A stretch of DNA of 45,754 nucleotides from the NCBI GenBank assembly GCA_019347575.1, contig JAHWKY010000034.1, positions 1-45,754 on the forward strand, written 5' to 3'. This document shows positions 39,524 through 45,754 of the stretch, one piece after another. The notes below the pieces were generated by a model, which was not told the DNA's origin, did no database searches, and worked only from the letters and a program-made list of their open reading frames with translations. Source of the stretch: Actinomycetota bacterium. GTDB lineage: Bacteria; Actinomycetota; Nitriliruptoria; Nitriliruptorales; Nitriliruptoraceae. The stretch's first letter is position 1, and the number at the start of each line of letters is the position of its first letter. Made by a program: the position numbers and the translations under genes.

Positions 39524-40786
39524 GTGACCGATGTCCTCGAGGTCGCGGATCGGCTGTGGCGCGGCGAGAGCCGCGTTGAGGACCACCATCCCCTCACGCA
39601 GTTCACCGGCGTCACCGACGTGCTCGAAGGCGTCGGTTTCATGCAGGTGATGTCCAACGTGTGCGCGTTCCGGACCGACGCGGGACTGGCGCTGGTGGAC
39701 ACCGGAACGCCGTACACCGCGGAGCACGTCCACGCCTCGCTGCGCCGGTGGACCGACGCCCCGCTGCACACGGCCGTGTTCAGTCACGGCCACATCGACC
39801 ACGTCTTCGGCGTCGCGCCCTTCGATGAGGAAGCGACCTCCGAGGGGCGGCGACCCCCGACGGTGTACGGGCACGAGGCCATGGTGGCTCGCTTCGACCG
39901 CTACGTGATGACGGCGGGCTGGAACGCCGCGATCAACGCGCGCCAGTTCCAGATCGAGGGCCTCGTGTGGCCAACCGAGTACCGCCACCCGGACGTCACC
40001 TACCGTGAGCGGATCGAGGTGGATCTCGGGGGCGAGATCTTCGAGCTGCACCATGCACGGGGCGAGACCGACGACCACACCTGGACGTGGATCCCGTCAC
40101 GTCGCGTGCTCTGTACCGGCGATCTGTTCATCTGGGCCACCCCCAACGCCGGCAACCCCCAGAAGGTGCAGCGCTACGCGTGGGAGTGGGCCGAGGCGCT
40201 GCGGACGATGGCGACGCTCGACGCCGAGGTGCTGCTGCCCGGTCACGGGTTCCCCGTCGTCGGTGCCGACCGGGTGAGGCAGGCGCTGCACGACACCGCC
40301 ACCCTGCTCGAGTCGCTGCACGACCAGACCGTGGCGTTGATGAATGAGGGCGCGACCCTCGACGAGGTGATCCACACCGTGACGGCGCCACCTGCGCTGG
40401 TCGAGCGCCCCTACCTGCGACCGGTCTACGACGAGCCCGAGTTCATCGTCCGCAACATCTGGCGCCTCTACGGCGGCTGGTACGACGGCAACCCGGCGCA
40501 TCTCAAGCCGGCTCCGGACGCGCAGGTCGCGGAGGAGGTCGCGCGTCTGTCGGGCGGGGCGCGGACGCTCGCCGAACGTGCGACCGAGATCGCGGACAAT
40601 GGTGACCTGCGGCTCGCGTGCCACCTCGTCGAGTGGGCGGTGCAGGCCGCACCCCACGATCATCTCGTGCGAGCCACCAGAGCCGACGTGTACGCCCGCC
40701 GCCGCGACGAGGCCACGTCGACGATGGCCAAGGGCGTCTACGGCTGGGCGGCGAAGGAGTCGTCCCCGGACGCTCCGGTGGGTTAG
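39524..40786 (+). CDS. Metallo-beta-lactamase-fold hydrolase, alkylsulfatase-like
   Basis: This 420-residue protein has an N-terminal MBL domain with HGHIDH (His88, His90, Asp92, His93), further ligands in HHARGETDDHTW (near 173-184), CTGDLFIW and LLPGHGFPV. A C-terminal domain (about 265-400) has YLRPVYDEPEFIVRNIWRLYGGWYDGNPAHL (cited in parts, IWRLYGGWYDGNP being diagnostic), the dimerisation region of SdsA1/BDS1-type alkylsulfatases. It may cleave alkyl sulfates or related esters. The sterol-carrier-like third domain of those enzymes is missing, so the chain is shorter than usual. There is no signal peptide. GTG 39524 follows GGAG. Its stop overlaps the convergent mscL stop. Confidence 0.87.
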   Translation: MTDVLEVADRLWRGESRVEDHHPLTQFTGVTDVLEGVGFMQVMSNVCAFRTDAGLALVDTGTPYTAEHVHASLRRWTDAPLHTAVFSHGHIDHVFGVAPFDEEATSEGRRPPTVYGHEAMVARFDRYVMTAGWNAAINARQFQIEGLVWPTEYRHPDVTYRERIEVDLGGEIFELHHARGETDDHTWTWIPSRRVLCTGDLFIWATPNAGNPQKVQRYAWEWAEALRTMATLDAEVLLPGHGFPVVGADRVRQALHDTATLLESLHDQTVALMNEGATLDEVIHTVTAPPALVERPYLRPVYDEPEFIVRNIWRLYGGWYDGNPAHLKPAPDAQVAEEVARLSGGARTLAERATEIADNGDLRLACHLVEWAVQAAPHDHLVRATRADVYARRRDEATSTMAKGVYGWAAKESSPDAPVG

Positions 40787-41205
40787 CCCTTCTTCGTGGC
40801 TTTCTTCCTCGTCGTCTTCGTCGCGGCTGATCCCGCGGTGAGCGCGTCGCGGATCTCACGCAGCAGCACGAGGTCCTCGGGGTCCGCCGCCTCCTCCGGC
40901 ACAGCCGGATCGGTCGTGCGTTCCTTGAAGGCGTTGTAGGCCTTCACCACGAGGAACATCACGAACGCGACGATGAGGAAGTTGATGAAGGCCTCGACGA
41001 ACGCCCCGACCGATCCCGCGTCCTCCTTGCCGAAGGTTCCGAACCCGGAGAGATCCTCGACGTCCCCGACCAACGCGATGAGCGGGCTCACGATCCGCTC
41101 GGTGAACGCTGCGACCACGGTGGCGAAGGCGACACCGACCACGAACGCCACCGCGATGTCGACGAAGTTGCCCTTGTTGACGAAGTCCTTGAACTCCTGC
41201 ATCAC
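40783..41205 (-). CDS. mscL: Large-conductance mechanosensitive channel MscL
   Basis: This 140-residue protein is an osmotic safety valve that opens at near-lytic membrane tension. The N-terminal helix and TM1 pore (MMQEFKDFVNKGNFVDIAVAF, cited in part as EFKDFVNKGN; then VGVAFATVVAAFTERIVSPLIA) are diagnostic. An external loop follows (about 48-68), then TM2 (about 70-92, FINFLIVAFVMFLVVKAYN) and a C-terminal helix with LLREIRDAL. The tail is a run of Lys and Thr (TKTTRKKATKKG). GTG 41205 or ATG 41202 may start it; GGGGG precedes both. It is the last gene behind the acyl-CoA synthetase and hydrolase, 41 bp after the latter, and its stop TAA shares bases with the TAG of the MBL gene. Confidence 0.95.
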   Translation of the reverse strand: MMQEFKDFVNKGNFVDIAVAFVVGVAFATVVAAFTERIVSPLIALVGDVEDLSGFGTFGKEDAGSVGAFVEAFINFLIVAFVMFLVVKAYNAFKERTTDPAVPEEAADPEDLVLLREIRDALTAGSAATKTTRKKATKKG

Positions 41206-41246
41206 GGCCTACCCCCTGCTCGATGGACCGTCGCGATGGCGGCCGG

Positions 41247-41933
41247 TCAGAGCCTAGAGAGCCAGCGCGTGATCTCGTCCGAACGCTGGCGGAACACCTC
41301 GCTGGCGGAGCGCCGGACCCCGTCGGGGGCGCGCGTCCCCGCGATCTGCAGCGAGTGGTCACCGCCGTCGATGGTCAACAACGTGCTGGGCCCGCCGAGT
41401 TCGGGGCGATGCTCCTCGAGGAGCGTGAGGTCGCAGAAGGGGTCGTTGGTGCCTTGCAGGAACAGCGCCGGGACACCGATACGAGGCCAATGCTCGACGC
41501 GCAGCCGCTCCGGCTTGCCAGGAGGGTGGAGGGGGTAGCCGTAGAACAGCAGACCGTCTGCGTCGAGTCCGTCCGCGACGGCGAGTGACGCGACCCGGCC
41601 GCCGTAGCTCTTGCCGCCCACGACCCAGCCGCGCCGTGGCGCGACGCGTCCACGGGCAGCGGCGAGGATCGCGGCGAGGTGCGGGGCGCTGCGTTCCGCC
41701 TTCGGCGGCCCTCCCTTCCCGCTCTCGCGGTAGGGGAGGTTGATCCGGACCGTCAGGTGGCCGCCGTCAGCGATCACGTTGGCCAGCGCCACGAGACCGT
41801 CGCCGTCGAGGTCGCCACCGGCTCCGGGTGCGAGCAGCACGGCCACGCCCCGTGCCCGGCCAGGGCGGTGGATCACAGCGGTGACGTCGGCGACCGGTGC
41901 ATCCTCGACCGCGAGGCGAAGCCGCTCGACCAT
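41247..41933 (-). CDS. Alpha/beta hydrolase (KANSL3/Tex30, dienelactone hydrolase-like)
   Basis: This 228-residue serine hydrolase has the nucleophile elbow GGKSYGGR (Ser of KSYGG, around residue 108). The acid is in LQGTNDPFCD and the catalytic His in DGGDHSL. The oxyanion region is LLAPGAGGD and the segment RINLPYRESGKGGPPK is typical of the KANSL3/Tex30 group, whose substrates are mostly unknown. ATG 41933 overlaps the acyl-CoA synthetase stop by one base (TGATG), with GAGG upstream; a GTG one codon earlier also fits. Coupling to the acyl-CoA synthetase suggests that it may act on an ester or thioester in the same path (inference). Confidence 0.88.
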   Translation of the reverse strand: MVERLRLAVEDAPVADVTAVIHRPGRARGVAVLLAPGAGGDLDGDGLVALANVIADGGHLTVRINLPYRESGKGGPPKAERSAPHLAAILAAARGRVAPRRGWVVGGKSYGGRVASLAVADGLDADGLLFYGYPLHPPGKPERLRVEHWPRIGVPALFLQGTNDPFCDLTLLEEHRPELGGPSTLLTIDGGDHSLQIAGTRAPDGVRRSASEVFRQRSDEITRWLSRL

Positions 41934-43591
41934 CACGCCTCGACCTCGGTCCGCGCGCCGGTCAGATCGGTCGCCCGCTGCGTCGCCGTCCGGCGGTCGA
42001 GCTTGCCGTGGTTGCCGCGCGGCAGATCCTCGACGAGCAGGACCTCGGTGGGGCGGCGGTAGCCCGCTACCTCGCGGCGGGCCCAGGCGAGGATGGCGTC
42101 GGGATCGGCGTCGTCGGTGGCGGGCACGACCAGCGCGACGGGGCGGTCCCCGAGGCGCTCGTCGGGAACGCCGACGACCGCGACGTCACGGATCGCGGGA
42201 TGTGAACGCAGCGCCTCCTCGACCTCGGCCGGGAACACCGAGAACCCACCCACCTTGAGGCGGTCGTGGCGACGACCCGAGAAGGCGAAGAACCCACTGG
42301 GCCAGACGCGACCGTAGTCACCCGAGGGGAACCACCCGTCGGGGCGCGGACCGGCATCGTCGCGTCCCTCGTACCGCTGCAGCACGCCCGAGCCGCGGAA
42401 CTCGAGCTCGCCCACCTTGCCGTAGCCGACCGGCTCGCCGTCCTCGTCCACGGCCCGGACCTCCATGCCCGGCAGCGTGATGGCCACCGCGGGTACCTGG
42501 ACCCGGCGCAGCGGTGACGGGGGGTAGAGGCGGACCGCTCCTCCTCCGGAGAGTTCCACCATCCCGTAGATGTCCGCGAAGGCCGCCGTCCCGCGTGGCT
42601 TCCCGCGCACCATCCCCGCCGCCCCGTAGCTCTGGAACCGACGCGCACGGTCGGGCGGCATGACGTCCGCCGCGCTGACCCAGAGCTGGATGGCCCCCAG
42701 CTCGCGGTCGGCGGCACCAGCCGCCTCCAGATCCGCGTACATCGTCGGGACCCCGGTGAAGACGTTGGGGTCGCGATCCTCGATCAGGGTGAGGACCTCC
42801 TCAGCGTCGAACCGCGGCCGGTGGAGCATCGGGATCCCGGCACACAGCGCCCCGAGGGTCGTGCCGATGCCCATGATGTGCGTCAGCGGCAGCGCCGCGA
42901 GCATGAGGTCACGACCGCTCCGGGGGCCGATCCGCCAGCCCACGGGAGCTGCGGCGAGCCGCCCGAGGGCGGTGAGCAGGCCACGGCTGGTGAGCGCGGC
43001 AGCCTTGGGCTGCCCGGTCGTACCCGACGTCGCGAGCAAGAGTGCGGTGGCGCCTGGATCGGCATCGTCGGGTGGTGACAGCGACGCGTCCGGGTGGTGG
43101 TGCAGCCAGCCTGCCAGCGAGTCGTCGGATCCGTCATCCCCCGTGGCCACCCACGTCAGGTCGGACAACTCGTCCACCTCACGGAGGCGACCCATCACGT
43201 CCGCGTCGGTGACGGCCACCGACGCCCCGGCAGCCATCACGACGGCGGCGACCTCGTGTGGCTTGAGCCGTGCGTTGACGGGCACCGGCACCGCTCCGAC
43301 CCGCGCCAGGGCGAAGCTGTGCAGGATGATGTCGATGCGGTTGCCGATCAGCAGCAGCACGTGCTCACCGGAGCGGCGCCCGAGCTCCCGGTGGGCGGAC
43401 GCGAGACGTGCGACGTGCGCCTCGACCTCGGCGAAGGTGCGAGCGCCGCCCGGGTGCAGTCCGGGGGTCGGCGACGGGTCCTCGAGCGCCCGCCGGTCGC
43501 CGTAGCGCTCGGCGAGGACGGCTGCCAACGCGCCCAGGTGCACGCCCCGGCCGGTGACGAGTGCGGTCAAATCAGCGAGATGTCCGAGCAC
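41933..43591 (-). CDS. Acyl-CoA synthetase (AMP-dependent synthetase/ligase)
   Basis: This 552-residue adenylating enzyme activates a carboxylic acid as acyl-AMP and transfers it to CoA. The core motifs are in order: P-loop LLATSGTTGQPKAA (near 185), YGMVE (near 345), GWFPSGDYG (near 425), hinge RLKVGG (near 450) and the catalytic lysine in NHGKLDRR (near 530). It belongs to the broad fatty/aromatic acid ligase group; the acid cannot be named. GTG 43591 follows AGGAGG. It precedes the alpha/beta hydrolase with a one-base overlap and follows the MFS exporter gene by 37 bp on the same strand, so a three- or four-gene unit ending with mscL is possible. Confidence 0.93.
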   Translation of the reverse strand: MLGHLADLTALVTGRGVHLGALAAVLAERYGDRRALEDPSPTPGLHPGGARTFAEVEAHVARLASAHRELGRRSGEHVLLLIGNRIDIILHSFALARVGAVPVPVNARLKPHEVAAVVMAAGASVAVTDADVMGRLREVDELSDLTWVATGDDGSDDSLAGWLHHHPDASLSPPDDADPGATALLLATSGTTGQPKAAALTSRGLLTALGRLAAAPVGWRIGPRSGRDLMLAALPLTHIMGIGTTLGALCAGIPMLHRPRFDAEEVLTLIEDRDPNVFTGVPTMYADLEAAGAADRELGAIQLWVSAADVMPPDRARRFQSYGAAGMVRGKPRGTAAFADIYGMVELSGGGAVRLYPPSPLRRVQVPAVAITLPGMEVRAVDEDGEPVGYGKVGELEFRGSGVLQRYEGRDDAGPRPDGWFPSGDYGRVWPSGFFAFSGRRHDRLKVGGFSVFPAEVEEALRSHPAIRDVAVVGVPDERLGDRPVALVVPATDDADPDAILAWARREVAGYRRPTEVLLVEDLPRGNHGKLDRRTATQRATDLTGARTEVEA

Positions 43592-43628
43592 CGATCCTCC
43601 TGGGTCCGCGTGCGTACCGGTCGAGACG

Positions 43629-45050
43629 CTACTCCGACGTCGACGCCCCCCTCGGGCCGATGGTCAGGGCCGAGATGACGGCTCCGCTGACCAGCAGGGC
43701 CGCACCGATCCACATCGACCGCTGGAACCCCCGGGTCAGCTCGTCGGGTCCGAGCTGCGAGGCACCGGCGATGCCGGCCGCGAGGGGGACGATGGCGACC
43801 GCGAAGAGACCACCGAGCCGAGCCACGGCGTTGTTCACGCCCGAGGCCACGCCGGATCTGCGCTCGTCGACGGCATCGAGCGCGGCCGCGGTGATCGGAG
43901 CGACCGTCAGGGTCAGGCCGATCGCGAACACGAGCAACGACGGGAAGGGACCGGCGACGTAGCTCGTTCCGCCGACGATGCGGACCGCCAGCGCCATCCC
44001 CACGGCGGCGATCGTCGGGCCGACGACGAGCGGGAGCCGGTGTCCGCAGCGTGCGGCGATGCGGCCCGCCAGAGGCGAGCCCGCCAGCAGCAACAGGTTG
44101 ATCGGCATGAGCGCCAGACCCGCATCGAGGGCCGAGTAGCCCAGGGTCCGTTGCAGTTGCAGGACGATGAGGAACAGCGACACGTTCAGAGCGCCGTACA
44201 CCACGAACGTCGCGGCGTTGGCGCCGCTGAAGCGGGGGATCCGGAACAGCTCGAGCGGCAGCATCGGGTGGCGGATGCGACGCTCGATGATCGGGAACGC
44301 GGCTAGTAGCAGCGAACCGACGCTCAGGGCTGCCACGATGAAGGGGCTGCTCCACCCGCGGGCCGGGCTCTCGATGAACCCCACCACGAGCGCCCCGATC
44401 CCCGCGGTCGCGGTGGCAGCTCCCAGCACGTCGGGGCTGCCGGTCTGCGTCGCATCGCGGTTCTCGGGGATGTAGCGGAGGGTCAACCACAACGTCGCCA
44501 ACGCCATCGGCACGTTGATGAAGAACACGAGTCGCCACGACACGGCGTCCACCAGCCAGCCGCCGACGAACGGGCCGATGGCGGTCGTCAGCCCCGACAT
44601 CGCGGCCCAGACGCCGATCGCCTTCTCGCGGTCGCCTCGCGGGAACAGTCCGCCGATGATGGCGAGGGAGCCGGGCACGAGCATCGCCGCCCCGACGCCC
44701 TGCACGATCCGCGCCCCGATGAGCGCGGGGCCGTTCGGGGCGAGGCCGGCGGCGACCGACGCGATCGTGAACAGCAGCAACCCCAGTAGGTACAGCAACC
44801 GACGGCCGTAGCGGTCGCCGAGCACACCCCCGAGCAGCAACAGCGATCCGAGGGTCAGCAGGTACCCGTTGAGCACCCACTGCAGCGCGGAGAAGCCGAC
44901 GTCGAGGTCCTCGCCGAGCACGGGCAGCGCGACGTTGACGACGGTGGAATCGAGGAACGCCATCCCCGAACCGAGGACGACGGCTGCGACCGTCCCCCTA
45001 CCTCGAGGACTGTCGTAGCGGAGGGTGGGGGAACGGTCGTCCGGGGACAC
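43629..45050 (-). CDS. DHA2-family (EmrB/QacA-type) MFS drug:proton antiporter
   Basis: This 473-residue protein should cross the membrane 14 times. Motif D-like GSGMAFLDSTVVNVALPVLG (near TM1) and the motif A segment GDRYGRRLLYLLG (loop 2-3) are diagnostic of the DHA2 family; GIGALVVGFIE and the motif C-like IGPFVGGWLVDAVSWRLVFFINVP (cited in parts as IGPFVGGWLVD, WRLVFFINVP) are also present. It probably exports hydrophobic or cationic compounds. GTG 45050 has no ribosome site, but TACGCT lies exactly six bases upstream, implying a leaderless mRNA. A longer frame to 45107 would overlap the divergent gene. The neighbouring gene at 45106 is divergent with an overlapping promoter. Confidence 0.93.
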   Translation of the reverse strand: MSPDDRSPTLRYDSPRGRGTVAAVVLGSGMAFLDSTVVNVALPVLGEDLDVGFSALQWVLNGYLLTLGSLLLLGGVLGDRYGRRLLYLLGLLLFTIASVAAGLAPNGPALIGARIVQGVGAAMLVPGSLAIIGGLFPRGDREKAIGVWAAMSGLTTAIGPFVGGWLVDAVSWRLVFFINVPMALATLWLTLRYIPENRDATQTGSPDVLGAATATAGIGALVVGFIESPARGWSSPFIVAALSVGSLLLAAFPIIERRIRHPMLPLELFRIPRFSGANAATFVVYGALNVSLFLIVLQLQRTLGYSALDAGLALMPINLLLLAGSPLAGRIAARCGHRLPLVVGPTIAAVGMALAVRIVGGTSYVAGPFPSLLVFAIGLTLTVAPITAAALDAVDERRSGVASGVNNAVARLGGLFAVAIVPLAAGIAGASQLGPDELTRGFQRSMWIGAALLVSGAVISALTIGPRGASTSE

Positions 45051-45056
45051 TTGCGG

Positions 45057-45062
45057 AGCGTA
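45057..45062 (-). promoter_or_regulatory. -10 hexamer TACGCT for the leaderless MFS mRNA
   Basis: On the minus strand TACGCT ends six bases before GTG 45050. It overlaps the plus-strand -10 TAGGGT. Confidence 0.42.
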
Positions 45063-45066
45063 GGGT
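45061..45066 (+). promoter_or_regulatory. -10 hexamer TAGGGT for the PH-domain gene
   Basis: The box lies 39 bp before ATG 45106 and overlaps by two bases the -10 of the divergent exporter gene. Confidence 0.35.
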
Positions 45067-45105
45067 GCGCGTCCTCGAACGCGACGTCCCCGCCAGGAGC
45101 GTCCC

Positions 45106-45720
45106 ATGGGCTACCCCCGTCGTCTGCTCACCGAGGACGAGTCGGTCATCCGGGAGTTCCACCCGCACTGGAGGGTGCTCATCCCAGCCGGTCTGTGGCT
45201 CGTGCTCGGCATCGCCGGCATCGTCGTGACGTGGCAGGTCGCGCCAGAGGACCGCACGGTCGACTGGATCATCACCGGTCTGCTGATCGTCGGGATCGTG
45301 GTGCTGACGGGAGGCCCGGTGATCGACTGGCGCTTCACCCAGTACGTGCTCACCAACGAGCGGCTCATCGTCCGCCGCGGCGTCATCTCACGGAGCGGGA
45401 TGGAGATCCCGCTGGAGAACATCAACGACGTCCGCTTCAGTCAGTCGATGTTCGAGCGGGCGCTCCGGTACGGCGACGTGGTGATCGAGTCAGCGGGAGA
45501 ACTCGGACAGAGCGTGATGCACGACATCCCCCAACCCGAGTCGTTCCAGTCCCAGCTCTACACCGCCCGCGAGGAACGCACCATCGGGCTCGGGAACAGT
45601 TCCGGCGGACCCCGTGACCCGGTCGCCCAGCTCGAGGCCCTCGCTCGCCTGCACGAACAGGGCGTGCTGACCGACGACGAGTTCGCCGCGAAGAAGCAAC
45701 GCCTCCTCGACCAGATGTGA
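45106..45720 (+). CDS. Membrane protein with bacterial PH (YdbS/bPH2) domain and C-terminal SHOCT motif
   Basis: This 204-residue protein has two transmembrane helices (about 25-43 and 53-72) preceded by a short basic/acidic start (LLTEDESVIREFHPHW). A bPH2 domain follows (about 75-150: YVLTNERLIVRRGVISRSGMEIPLENINDV, quoted here as TNERLIVRRGVI and IPLENINDV). It ends with a SHOCT helix (about 175-204, LARLHEQGVLTDDEFAAKKQRLL). Such proteins are common in actinobacteria and their function is unsettled; SHOCT motifs are thought to mediate oligomerisation. ATG 45106 follows AGGAGCG. It is divergent from the DHA2 exporter, with overlapping -10 elements. The last 34 bases of the window hold nothing that I can call. 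Confidence 0.9.
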   Translation: MGYPRRLLTEDESVIREFHPHWRVLIPAGLWLVLGIAGIVVTWQVAPEDRTVDWIITGLLIVGIVVLTGGPVIDWRFTQYVLTNERLIVRRGVISRSGMEIPLENINDVRFSQSMFERALRYGDVVIESAGELGQSVMHDIPQPESFQSQLYTAREERTIGLGNSSGGPRDPVAQLEALARLHEQGVLTDDEFAAKKQRLLDQM

Positions 45721-45754
45721 GGAGGCACGGGTCCCCGTGCGAAGGGTCCATCGA

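Overview
The window is about 45.7 kb of very GC-rich (by eye near 70% G+C), densely packed bacterial chromosome. GTG and TTG starts are frequent, many genes overlap by 4 nt, and -10 hexamers look like TANNNT, several placed so that the mRNA would be leaderless. An F420/LLM-type oxidoreductase, a Septum_form-domain protein, a GulL-type lactone oxidase and a CGNR zinc finger point to Actinomycetota, perhaps a deep lineage; this is inference from gene content. I see no phage, transposase, CRISPR array or rRNA.

Layout. 0-6 kb: class II aldolase, divergent family-5 uracil-DNA glycosylase, then a minus-strand run (two exported proteins, ATP-grasp, SDR39U1 epimerase, small exported protein). 5.8-9.4 kb: omega-amidase and aminotransferase pair (a likely keto-acid repair couple) whose best start is ATC, arylamine N-acetyltransferase, a CGNR regulator and a 42-residue ORF. 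9.4-12.6 kb: PLP aldolase/deaminase, a small protein, and a GulL-type oxidase. 12.7-19.6 kb: housekeeping block ssrA (tmRNA), smpB, response regulator, M23 peptidase, ftsX, ftsE, prfB, with the classical prfB +1 frameshift. 19.6-26.7 kb: small membrane ORF, ECF sigma/anti-sigma pair divergent from an MscS-like channel, orphan SagB-like double nitroreductase, F420-type oxidoreductase, adenosine deaminase, a monooxygenase-fold protein and a membrane protein. 26.7-31.3 kb: transketolase, a degenerate J-domain/Septum_form protein, ACT-malic enzyme.

31.4-39.4 kb is the most distinctive part: a minus-strand operon with 1-4 nt overlaps at every junction. It encodes a substrate-binding protein with a membrane anchor and a Thr/Gly-rich linker, a single-chain LivH-LivM permease, a 971-residue MFS-LivF-LivG fusion, and a proline-rich membrane-anchored exported protein. 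This looks like a branched-chain-amino-acid-type (HAAT) ABC importer compressed into three chains and physically fused to a secondary transporter. Beside it lie a metallo-beta-lactamase-fold (alkylsulfatase-like) enzyme, MscL, an alpha/beta hydrolase, an acyl-CoA synthetase, a DHA2-type MFS exporter and a PH/SHOCT membrane protein.

A second theme is non-coding: three independent tandem duplications (periods 53, 99 and 62 bp) of hairpin-forming DNA lie exactly at gene 3' ends (ftsX, the MscS-like gene, the malic enzyme). The 62-bp unit resembles another hairpin at 39.44 kb, suggesting a dispersed palindromic repeat family.
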